18,733 nucleotides of DNA from Oscillospiraceae bacterium (GTDB taxonomy: Bacteria > Bacillota > Clostridia > Oscillospirales > Ruminococcaceae): the NCBI GenBank assembly GCA_003512525.1, contig DOQG01000013.1:1-18733 (forward strand), read 5' to 3'. Numbering within the stretch: the first letter of the stretch is position 1; each line of letters starts with the position of its first letter. Below the pieces are notes generated by a model. The model was not told where the DNA came from, did no database searches, and worked only from the letters and a program-made list of their open reading frames with translations. Made by a program: the position numbers and the translations under genes. Of the stretch, positions 1 to 6,701 are shown piece after piece.

Positions 1-165
1 TAGCGAACCCGAGAAGTGCTATCTAACAAACAGCACTATCGGTAGCTTGCTATCAATGTTAATTACTAAAGCAATATAATAGGAGCAACCCATACAAAAA
101 AGTGAGCCGAGCGCACTATCTTTGCGCTTTGGCTCACTTTTTCTTTTTCAGGCTGTGTCACAGCC
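1..165 (-). repeat. Left copy of a terminator-bearing inverted repeat
   Basis: Bases 1-137 match the reverse complement of 18571-18707 with no gaps and 8 mismatches (129/137). The match continues more loosely through a pyrimidine-rich stretch to a second small hairpin at 151-165 (GGCTGT, loop GTC, ACAGCC), which also exists in the right copy. Read on the minus strand, the order is small hairpin, long hairpin, U-tract, then about 95 bases of unknown function. It begins 32 bases beyond the stop codon of the minus-strand phosphoesterase gene. The window starts inside this copy, because the right copy continues for 26 more bases. I recognise no transposase or known repeat family. It could be a dispersed intergenic element of the host genome. 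Confidence 0.9.
96..142 (-). terminator. Long hairpin terminator of the left repeat, possibly bidirectional
   Basis: The outer arms GTGAGCCGA (102-110) and TTGGCTCAC (129-137) pair with one G-U wobble. The inner arms GCGC (111-114) and GCGC (124-127) enclose a 9-base loop, with one bulged T at 128. The stem is flanked by six A (96-101) and five T (138-142), so an intrinsic terminator could work in either direction. It most likely ends the minus-strand transcript of the phosphoesterase gene. Confidence 0.8.
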
Positions 166-196
166 ACATTTTGTATCTTATGTTATGCTCACAGGC

Positions 197-2350
197 TTAC
201 TTCCTGCGTTTGCCGGAAACAGCAAGCACAGCGGCGGTAAGTGCAACTATCATAACTGTAGGTACTGCGACCGGCATACCGGAGTCGGGGTTTACAGGAG
301 TGCCTGAGCTGCTTCCGGGAACTGCCGGTGACGGAGCGGTCGTATTATCGGTTGCCGCGGGAACGGTAGTTTCCGCTGTCGTTGCGGGAGCAGTAGTTTC
401 CGCTGTCGTTGCGGGAGGTGTAGTAGTTTCTGCGGGAAGTGTTGTGGAAGGTGTTTTTACAGGGATAGTCTTGGTTTCTTCGTTTTTGCATACAGAACAA
501 ATGCGCTTCATAACGCCTTCTTCGGTGTATGTTGCGTCCTTTTCGGTCGTCCATTCGCCGTAGCTGTGCCCTGTAGCATCTATTGCTTCGGTGATATATT
601 CCGCACCGCGCAGATATGTTATTGAACCTTCCTTTTCGCAGGTCGGCTCCGTCTTAGCTGTGTAAAGACGTATTCTCTTCTGACCGTAGGGGTCTGTATA
701 GGTGCTGTCAGCCGCTATATTGCCGCCAAGATAATCGGTGATATAGGTTATAAGGGCTTCATAGTCAAGTACAGTTTCGTCCTTTACTATTTTGCAGTTT
801 TCAAGCATCGTAAATCCGCCGCCGCAGGATTTGAGCAGGTAGTTGTGAGATGCGACCGTATAGATCCTGTCGGGGTTGATCGGCTCTTCGCCGACTTTGA
901 CATTGTTTACTCTTCTCTTACCGTCGATTTTGACGAAAAGCCCGTTTTCATCTGTAATCACAGGTGACGGCACAGTTGTATCGACATCAAAAGTTATTCC
1001 TGCAACGTGTTGAAAATTTCCCGCCTCATAAGTAAGATCACCCGCGTATTGTACAGACATTTCAAGCAAGTCAAGTATTGTCTGACCGTTCAGCTCTGCG
1101 GTGCAAAGAAGATTGCCGAAAGGTTGTGCGGATATTAGGTCGCCGATTGTAATATCGCCCTTTGTGATATCTGCTCTCAGTCCGCCGCCGTTGATAAATG
1201 CGATATCAGCGTCCATAACGTTTAAGTAAGCATCTGCACAGAAGTCGCCGAGGTTTGTTTCCTGCAGGCGTACAAGACGGTTTCCTGTTGAGGGATCATT
1301 CATATATAAAGTTACGTCTGACGTGGCAACGGTTTTTCCGGCAGTTTCGTTTATGTAGTCGGAAAAGCTGTTTATGTAAGACAGCATTTCCGTATCCTGC
1401 TCGGGGCAGTGCGCCCTGTCCTCCATTACAACAGCCGCTACCTCCGATGTTGTATGGTCGTTATCGTATTCTTCAATATACATTGTGCCGTAGTGCTCGA
1501 ATTTAGAACCAGTAGAAGCGGGAGCGATCTCTTTTCCGTCCTTGTCCGTATATTTATCAGTGAGCATATATGTGTGAGAATGACCGTCAATGTATCCGTC
1601 AAGACCGGATACGTTGGCTATTATTTCACCTGTAGTCCAGGGAGTGCTTGAGGGATCAATGCCGGTGTGTGCAACGGCTATCACAATATCCGCACCTGCG
1701 GCTTTTGCATCATTTATCGTATCCTGAACGCGTTTATACAGTTCTTTCCCGTTATCGCCTCCGCAGAAGCTGTATATATCGTTGCCGTTTTCGTCCCTGA
1801 AATAATTTTGGTTTGACATTCTGTAGGTTTCGGGAGTGGTTATTCCTACAAAGGCAATATTTGTGTTGAACTTTTTTATCATCTTATACGGCATAAATAC
1901 TGTTTTACCTGTCCTGAGGTCGATGAAATTGCAGCAGACATAATCATACGAAACACTGTCTGCTATCTCAAGAAAACACTCAACTCCAAAGTCAAACTCG
2001 TGATTTCCGGGAACTGCTACATCATAGCTCATCTTATCCATTATCTCGGCGGGCCACATTCCTTTTGAAAGTGCACCTATTATTCCGCCCTGGATAGAGT
2101 CGCCTGCGTCCACAAGTATAGTTTCGTTGTTTTCATCGCTTTGAGTTTTTTTGATGTCAGCGGCAAGCGAAGCGTATCCTATCGCTGTATCTGTCTGCTC
2201 ATATGCGTTATGTACATCATTTGTAAAGAATACAAAAATGTCTTTTTCCGTTTCTTCATCGTAATAATCATCCGCAAAGGCGGTAACCCCCGCTGTAAGG
2301 AACATAATTGAAGCTAACAGCAAAGACGTTGCTTTTTTCAATATTTTCAT
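197..2350 (-). CDS. Secreted 5'-nucleotidase / metallophosphoesterase (UshA/YfkN-like) with C-terminal wall anchor
   Basis: A 717-residue extracellular phosphoesterase of the bifunctional 5'-nucleotidase / 2',3'-cyclic phosphodiesterase family, probably releasing phosphate and nucleosides from nucleotides outside the cell. A signal peptide covers residues 1-26 (Lys-rich start, hydrophobic core, A-F-A before Asp27). The metallophosphoesterase motifs are Asp45-x-His47, GD at 83-84, GNHE at 114-117 and a later GHSHT. A 5'-nucleotidase C-terminal domain follows (NGGGLRADI). Next come a Cys-containing module of the GH-x-YGEW / CSVCKNEET type often seen in clostridial surface proteins, then a Thr/Pro/Ala-rich linker. 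The C-terminus has NPDSG (687-691), a hydrophobic segment and KRRK, which resembles a variant sortase signal. The start is supported by AAAGGAG 7 bases upstream. It is a single-gene unit transcribed away from the FGGY kinase. Family assignment is firm; the substrate is inferred. Confidence 0.93.
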   Translation of the reverse strand: MKILKKATSLLLASIMFLTAGVTAFADDYYDEETEKDIFVFFTNDVHNAYEQTDTAIGYASLAADIKKTQSDENNETILVDAGDSIQGGIIGALSKGMWPAEIMDKMSYDVAVPGNHEFDFGVECFLEIADSVSYDYVCCNFIDLRTGKTVFMPYKMIKKFNTNIAFVGITTPETYRMSNQNYFRDENGNDIYSFCGGDNGKELYKRVQDTINDAKAAGADIVIAVAHTGIDPSSTPWTTGEIIANVSGLDGYIDGHSHTYMLTDKYTDKDGKEIAPASTGSKFEHYGTMYIEEYDNDHTTSEVAAVVMEDRAHCPEQDTEMLSYINSFSDYINETAGKTVATSDVTLYMNDPSTGNRLVRLQETNLGDFCADAYLNVMDADIAFINGGGLRADITKGDITIGDLISAQPFGNLLCTAELNGQTILDLLEMSVQYAGDLTYEAGNFQHVAGITFDVDTTVPSPVITDENGLFVKIDGKRRVNNVKVGEEPINPDRIYTVASHNYLLKSCGGGFTMLENCKIVKDETVLDYEALITYITDYLGGNIAADSTYTDPYGQKRIRLYTAKTEPTCEKEGSITYLRGAEYITEAIDATGHSYGEWTTEKDATYTEEGVMKRICSVCKNEETKTIPVKTPSTTLPAETTTPPATTAETTAPATTAETTVPAATDNTTAPSPAVPGSSSGTPVNPDSGMPVAVPTVMIVALTAAVLAVSGKRRK
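366..417. repeat. Tandem 27-base repeat in the Thr/Pro-rich linker
   Basis: Bases 366-390 recur exactly at 393-417 (25 identical bases, period 27). They encode the repeated A-T-T-A-E-T-T units of the surface protein's linker. Such in-frame repeats can change copy number by slippage and so change spacer length. Confidence 0.85.
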
Positions 2351-2382
2351 TTTACTCTCCTTTGGTTTAATTTACTAATGGT

Positions 2383-2411
2383 ATTTTATCACATTTTTTT
2401 GCATTGTGCAA
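2383..2411 (-). promoter_or_regulatory. Promoter of the secreted phosphoesterase gene
   Basis: On the minus strand there is a TTGCAC -35 box (2411-2406), a 17-base spacer and a TAAAAT -10 box (2388-2383), about 30 bases ahead of the AAAGGAG ribosome binding site. Placement and spacing are typical of a SigA-type promoter. Confidence 0.7.
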
Positions 2412-2463
2412 CCATTTGGAGCTAAATTTTGTTATAAGCACAAAAAGTTGTCTTGTTTTTGTT

Positions 2464-2491
2464 TTGACATTATGTTATACTTTTTTATAGT
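2464..2491 (+). promoter_or_regulatory. Promoter of the FGGY kinase gene
   Basis: A consensus TTGACA -35 box (2464-2469), a 16-base spacer and TATAGT (2486-2491) predict transcription starting near 2498, about 40 bases before the kinase ATG. An alternative pair in the same region is TTGTTT (2453-2458) with TATACT (2476-2481), spaced 17. The kinase and the phosphoesterase are thus divergently transcribed from a 188-base interval. Confidence 0.65.
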
Positions 2492-2538
2492 CGTCGGAAT
2501 TGCGACATATTTATTAAGCGGCATGGAGAGGTCGGTAT

Positions 2539-4137
2539 ATGGATATATTGAAAACGAAAAATGATATAATTAACGGAAAAACAGCGCTTGGAATTGAGTT
2601 CGGGTCTACAAGAATTAAAGCTGTGCTTATAGGCAGTGACAACTCGCCTGCGGCAACAGGCTCGCATGAGTGGGAAAACAGACTTGAAAACGGTATCTGG
2701 ACATACAGCGAAAATGATATTATAGCAGGTATGCAGGATTGCTATGCGTCGTTGGTAAAGGATATCGAGTCGAAGTACGGCGTAGTGCCGACGATGTACG
2801 GCTCTGTCGGAATAAGCGCTATGATGCACGGATATATGGCGTTTGATAAAGCCGACAGATTGCTGACACCTTTCAGGACATGGCGCAATACTATGACGGA
2901 GCAGGCAAGTGATGAGCTGACGGAGCTTTTCGGCTTTCCTGTGCCGCAGAGATGGAGTGTCGCACATCTGTATCAGTGCATACTGGCAGGAGAAGAGCAC
3001 CTTGTACATCTGGAACATCTGACTACTCTTGCGGGATATATTCATTATCTTCTGACGGGTAAACGCGTGCTCGGAATAGGCGAAGCATCGGGTATGTTCC
3101 CTGTAGATTCAGCCGCGCTTACATATAATAGTCAGATGGCGGAGAAATTTGATAACGCCGCACGTTTACACGGCTTTAATAAGCCTGTTTTATCATTGCT
3201 CCCTGAAGTACTCACCGCGGGAAATAACGCTGGAACGCTTACCGAAAGCGGAGCAAAGCTGCTTGATGTGTCGGGCAATCTTAAGGCGGGGATACCCTTC
3301 TGCCCGCCCGAGGGCGATGCGGGAACAGGTATGGTGGCTACAAACAGTGTAGCACCGAGAACAGGCAATGTTTCTGCGGGAACATCGGTATTTGCTATGG
3401 TGGTTCTGGAAAAGCCACTCGCAAAACTTCATAAGCAGATAGATATGGTAACTACACCATCGGGTGAAGCGGTCGCTATGGTGCACTGCAATAACTGCAC
3501 CTCAGAGCTGAACGCATGGGCAGGTCTGTTTAAGGAATTTGCCGCCGCGGCAGGCTTTGATATTGACAGCGGCGCTCTTTATGAGCTGCTGTTCAAAAAG
3601 GCACTTGAGGGCAAAAAGGACTGTGACGGCATGATAGCCTATAACTATCTTTCCGGTGAGCATGTTACGGGATTTGAACAGGGAAGACCGCTATTTACAA
3701 GGCGACCCGATGCCCGCCTCGGATTGGCTGACTTTATGCGTACTCAGCTGTATACCTCGCTCGGTGCACTCAAGACAGGACTTGATATACTTACTAAGGA
3801 AGAGTGCGTGCCTATAGACAGTGTAACCGGTCACGGAGGCTTCTTCAAGACGGAAAAGGTCGGACAGTCGATACTTGCCGCCGCTGTAAATGCTCCTGTT
3901 ACCGTTATGAGCACCGCCGGAGAGGGCGGCGCATGGGGTATGGCACTGCTTGCGGCATATATGTCCGACAGATCGGATAAAACGCTTGATAAATGGCTTT
4001 CTGACAATGTATTCTCATCTGCACAGACAAACGTTGTAGCGCCAGATCCTGATGATGTCAACGGATTTGATAAGTTTATGGAAGGCTATACCGAGTGCCT
4101 TGCCGTTGAACGCTCGGCGGTTGATCATCTCGGTTGA
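2539..4137 (+). CDS. FGGY-family carbohydrate kinase, sugar specificity unknown
   Basis: A 532-residue ATP-dependent sugar kinase of the FGGY (xylulokinase/ribulokinase/glycerol kinase) family, expected to phosphorylate a pentulose or similar polyol in the cytoplasm. The N-terminal phosphate-binding motif reads G-I-E-F-G-S-T-R-I-K (residues 18-27), with Glu where many members have Asp. The C-terminal half has the expected GHGGFFKTEKVGQSILAAA segment followed by the Gly-rich TAGEGGAWGMALLA segment, which in this fold contributes to ATP binding. Length fits the family (about 480-550). The start is set by GGAGAGG 7 bases upstream of the ATG. No sugar transporter, isomerase or epimerase is adjacent, so context gives no substrate. 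The gene appears to be transcribed alone from the promoter at 2464-2491, and the next gene has its own promoter. Confidence 0.88.
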   Translation: MDILKTKNDIINGKTALGIEFGSTRIKAVLIGSDNSPAATGSHEWENRLENGIWTYSENDIIAGMQDCYASLVKDIESKYGVVPTMYGSVGISAMMHGYMAFDKADRLLTPFRTWRNTMTEQASDELTELFGFPVPQRWSVAHLYQCILAGEEHLVHLEHLTTLAGYIHYLLTGKRVLGIGEASGMFPVDSAALTYNSQMAEKFDNAARLHGFNKPVLSLLPEVLTAGNNAGTLTESGAKLLDVSGNLKAGIPFCPPEGDAGTGMVATNSVAPRTGNVSAGTSVFAMVVLEKPLAKLHKQIDMVTTPSGEAVAMVHCNNCTSELNAWAGLFKEFAAAAGFDIDSGALYELLFKKALEGKKDCDGMIAYNYLSGEHVTGFEQGRPLFTRRPDARLGLADFMRTQLYTSLGALKTGLDILTKEECVPIDSVTGHGGFFKTEKVGQSILAAAVNAPVTVMSTAGEGGAWGMALLAAYMSDRSDKTLDKWLSDNVFSSAQTNVVAPDPDDVNGFDKFMEGYTECLAVERSAVDHLG

Positions 4138-4146
4138 AATGCACTA

Positions 4147-4201
4147 TTGACTTTATGTCAAGCCGGGTGTATAATATAAATGTGTCTGCGTGATACGCAG
4201 A
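4147..4201 (+). promoter_or_regulatory. Promoter and 5'-terminal mRNA hairpin of the zinc-ribbon membrane protein gene
   Basis: TTGACT (4147-4152), a 17-base spacer and a perfect TATAAT (4170-4175) form a strong promoter with a predicted start near 4182. A hairpin follows almost at once: TCTGCGT, loop GAT, ACGCAGA (4185-4201). The -35 box lies in a small palindrome (TTGAC, 5 bases, GTCAA, 4147-4161), which could be incidental. Confidence 0.75.
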
Positions 4202-4240
4202 TAATTACAGAGGTATAGAATATATCAGGAGGAAATTGAT

Positions 4241-4858
4241 ATGCCATTTTGTCCCAAATGCGGATCTGAATATCAGGATGGAGTCAAGTTCTGCGCAAAG
4301 TGCGGCGGAAATCTTGACGGTTCGGTAGCGCCTGTTCCTGTAAATCAGGGTCCCGGTTTTTTTCAGAAAATACTTGATACAAAGGATATAACTGCTACTT
4401 TCGATCCTGCGGATATAAACGCAGGAAAAGCAATGTCAATACTCGCGTATTGCGCGTTGCTCGCATACATACTTGTAGGCTGGATCTTCGGCGGCTTTCT
4501 TGCGCTCATCGTATGTGCGGGAATGCTTGTTGCTCCTTGTATAATCGCAAAGAAATCCAAGTTCTTGCAGTATCACCTTTCGATGATCTTCCCCGCGCTT
4601 CTCGGTGTAATGGCGGTGAATGTGGTCGAAGGCTTTTTATCGGCAAAGCTTTACTGGTTTGTTTACAGTGCGATACTTACCGGTACATGGAATGAGTTTG
4701 CGGCCGGATTTGTAGCTGTTATCCTGGCATGGTTCGTACATATCATATTTATGGCTGTGCCTGTGCTGATACTGATAGCAGGTCTTGTAAATGCTATCAA
4801 GGGTAAGGCTAAGGATCTTCCGCTCGTAGGCGGATTCAAGTTTACTTTTACAAAGTAA
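4241..4858 (+). CDS. Zinc-ribbon membrane protein (DUF4870-like)
   Basis: A 205-residue membrane protein of unknown role. The first 27 residues form a zinc ribbon with Cys4-x2-Cys7 and Cys18-x2-Cys21. A soluble linker (about 30-65) precedes roughly four hydrophobic segments (about 67-200). The ending G-L-V-N-A-I-K-G-K-A-K-D-L-P resembles the tail of DUF4870-type small membrane proteins, though I cannot confirm the family here. The start is fixed by AGGAGG (4227-4232) 8 bases before the ATG. It is a single-gene unit between a strong promoter and a strong terminator. The ribbon is probably cytoplasmic and structural. No partner is evident in the neighbourhood. Confidence 0.85.
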   Translation: MPFCPKCGSEYQDGVKFCAKCGGNLDGSVAPVPVNQGPGFFQKILDTKDITATFDPADINAGKAMSILAYCALLAYILVGWIFGGFLALIVCAGMLVAPCIIAKKSKFLQYHLSMIFPALLGVMAVNVVEGFLSAKLYWFVYSAILTGTWNEFAAGFVAVILAWFVHIIFMAVPVLILIAGLVNAIKGKAKDLPLVGGFKFTFTK

Positions 4859-4878
4859 TTTTAACATCAATACGCAGA

Positions 4879-4907
4879 CAGCCCCCGATTTTCGGGGGCT
4901 GTTTTTT
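4879..4907 (+). terminator. Strong intrinsic terminator after the zinc-ribbon gene
   Basis: CAGCCCCCG (4879-4887) pairs perfectly with CGGGGGCTG (4893-4901) around a 5-base loop, followed by six T (4902-4907). The reverse direction has no comparable U-tract, so it probably serves the plus strand only. Confidence 0.93.
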
Positions 4908-4968
4908 ATATTTCCAGCAGTGGCATAATATGGGAAAAATGTGGTATGTACCGCGGTTCAGACGGTGC

Positions 4969-6399
4969 TTATTTATCATTATAGCCGATGATCTTTATCA
5001 GCCTGATATTTGTATATCCGTATGCGCTCATCGGATAGTCTACTCTGTCGGTGGTATTACTGTTTATAAGTAAGTCGATAACGTTACCATTATCATCATA
5101 TATCACTTTTGAAACAATGACACTGTGATGAGCCCAGCCGTCAACGACGTACTGGATAACATCACCGGGCTGTGCGCTGAATATGTTGCCGTCAGTTTCG
5201 GCAACCAAGCCTTTGCCTGTGTTCTTGTTGCAGTATTCGTAGAAATATTCTGTCCCTGACCATGAGCCCGACCTGCCTGTAGGCGACTCGGAAAGGTCAC
5301 CTTCGTCATCAAACCATTTCCATTGCTCGTTTCCGCTCCATTCCATCGGTATTCCCGCCGCGTAAAGCGATTGAGAAACATAATTCTGGCAGTTGCCGCC
5401 GTAGATCGCATAGTCGCTGTAATCGGGGTTTCTTATGACTTTTTCACCGTCGACCCATTTATACGAATATGCGACCGCCTTATCACGGTCATATTCGTGC
5501 TTTGCGGTTTTTGAGGTTTTGAAGCTGTCGGGGTCTGAGTTATAGTCCGCCAGCATCTTCTCCTGCCCGGTTATGTCGGTTCCGGCATCGGCTTTAAGCG
5601 ATTTTAATATACCTGCGTACATTTTATCACAATCGAGGGTGTCGGGGATCTTCATATCCTTTAAATAATACTCTTCATAGTCATATCCGAGGTAGTCCAT
5701 AACACGCTTTTCTATAAGCAGATTAACATCGGTATCCTCCGCGAGAATGTCGAATTTGTATTTGCCGTCTGTGCCTTTGGAGATCTGTGCTTCAATCTCC
5801 ATTCCGCAGGACTTTGCGGGGGTGTCGCTTATTGCGAACATTATCTTTTCGCTGACAGTGTAGTTGACAGTGTAAACTCCCGATTTAACGCTCGCTTTTT
5901 CAACGTTTATGACAAACGATGCTTCATCATAGCTCAGATCGGCAGAGCGGCACTGCCTTGCATATATCAGATATTGCAGTGAGGTATCGCAAAAGCCTGC
6001 ATACAGCTTGCCGTACGTTTTGTCGGCGTTGAAATACCCGGAGAGCGACTTGTATTCAAGCTCGCCTGTATATTCGTACTTGTCCGCAGTGTAATCAATA
6101 AGCAGCTGTTTTATCTCATCGGGAAGCTTTACCTTATCCTCTGTGGTCACCTCGCCGCTGACAAGCGTTATCTTTTCGGGCTCGGCTGTGTCCGTGACCG
6201 GTAACGTTTCAGCGTCAGAAGATGTTTCTTCCTGCTCTTGTGTGATGTCGATATCCGAAGAGGTATGCTCCTTGTTGCTGTGCTTTACAAAACCGAGCAG
6301 TGACAGAAATGCGCCTATTACGACCGCCGCCGCAATGCCTATCATGGCAAGCCTTTTCAGGTTGGGATTTCTGTCCCTGTATCGTCTTCTTCTGTACAA
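4969..6399 (-). CDS. Membrane-anchored protein with C-terminal amidase domain (Amidase_6-like)
   Basis: A 476-residue protein with a short Arg-rich cytoplasmic start, one transmembrane segment (about residues 18-38) and a long extracellular part, so probably a type II membrane protein facing the wall. After an acidic Ser/Thr-rich linker and a middle domain I do not recognise, residues about 310-476 resemble the putative amidase domain (Amidase_6): YDRDKAVAY, then N-C337-QNYVSQ with the likely catalytic Cys, and W-A-H424-H425-S with the likely His. This Cys/His arrangement suggests a papain-like wall hydrolase. I chose a TTG start at 6399 because CAGGAG (6412-6407) lies 7 bases upstream. The frame stays open 23 codons further to another TTG at 6468, which has no good binding site. 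The gene converges on the zinc-ribbon gene. Confidence 0.85.
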   Translation of the reverse strand: MYRRRRYRDRNPNLKRLAMIGIAAAVVIGAFLSLLGFVKHSNKEHTSSDIDITQEQEETSSDAETLPVTDTAEPEKITLVSGEVTTEDKVKLPDEIKQLLIDYTADKYEYTGELEYKSLSGYFNADKTYGKLYAGFCDTSLQYLIYARQCRSADLSYDEASFVINVEKASVKSGVYTVNYTVSEKIMFAISDTPAKSCGMEIEAQISKGTDGKYKFDILAEDTDVNLLIEKRVMDYLGYDYEEYYLKDMKIPDTLDCDKMYAGILKSLKADAGTDITGQEKMLADYNSDPDSFKTSKTAKHEYDRDKAVAYSYKWVDGEKVIRNPDYSDYAIYGGNCQNYVSQSLYAAGIPMEWSGNEQWKWFDDEGDLSESPTGRSGSWSGTEYFYEYCNKNTGKGLVAETDGNIFSAQPGDVIQYVVDGWAHHSVIVSKVIYDDNGNVIDLLINSNTTDRVDYPMSAYGYTNIRLIKIIGYNDK

Positions 6400-6432
6400 T
6401 GTTATTCTCCTGTTTTTTCTTTCGTCATATCT

Positions 6433-6461
6433 ATTATGTCGTTTATTATGGCGGTTTGCAA
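6433..6461 (-). promoter_or_regulatory. Possible promoter of the amidase-domain gene
   Basis: On the minus strand TTGCAA (6461-6456), a 17-base spacer and CATAAT (6438-6433) would start transcription about 30 bases ahead of the chosen TTG codon. The boxes are less close to consensus than others in this window. Confidence 0.4.
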
Positions 6462-6545
6462 GGTGCAATACGTCGTTTACCGACTATTATGATATATCTC
6501 CAACCTTAAACAGACCTTAGTTGACGGCATTTTTGATTTGTCAAA

Positions 6546-6583
6546 GTGCATAGGTATAAATTGCGTTTTGATGAACTATGCAC
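6546..6583. repeat. 8-base inverted repeat upstream of the paaK promoter
   Basis: GTGCATAG (6546-6553) and CTATGCAC (6576-6583) are perfect reverse complements with starts 30 bases apart, about three helical turns. They end 18 bases before the paaK -35 box, where an activator or repressor pair could sit. No regulator gene is adjacent apart from the ACT-domain protein, which has no evident DNA-binding domain. Confidence 0.5.
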
Positions 6584-6601
6584 AAAAAGTACGATATTTA
6601 A

Positions 6602-6664
6602 TTGACTTTGATATGCAATTGTGATAAAATCAATAGTATAAACAGCAGAATAACGTTTTGCTGT
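6602..6664 (+). promoter_or_regulatory. Promoter and leader hairpin of paaK
   Basis: TTGACT (6602-6607), 17 bases and TAAAAT (6625-6630) predict a start near 6637, giving a leader of about 65 bases. Soon after the start, ACAGCAGAA (6642-6650) pairs with TTTTGCTGT (6656-6664) with one G-U wobble and a 5-base loop. No U-tract follows, so this is not a terminator. It may stabilise the 5' end of the message. Confidence 0.7.
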
Positions 6665-6701
6665 CGTAAAATTGCATATTGCATAAAACAGGAGCAGACA
6701 A

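Noticed and set aside
75..85. TATAAT followed by AGGAG in the left repeat, resembling a promoter -10 box and ribosome binding site.
   Set aside because: No -35 box lies at 16-18 bases, no start codon follows at a usable distance, and a terminator hairpin comes immediately after.
102..137. The repeat hairpins as a CRISPR repeat or an attachment site of an integrated element.
   Set aside because: Copies are single at each end with no spacer array, the orientation is inverted rather than direct, and no integrase or Cas gene is present between them.
2485..3045. A minus-strand frame of 186 codons over the start of the FGGY kinase.
   Set aside because: The translated product is rich in Cys, Arg and His with no domain. 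The opposite-strand kinase has family motifs, a promoter and a ribosome binding site.
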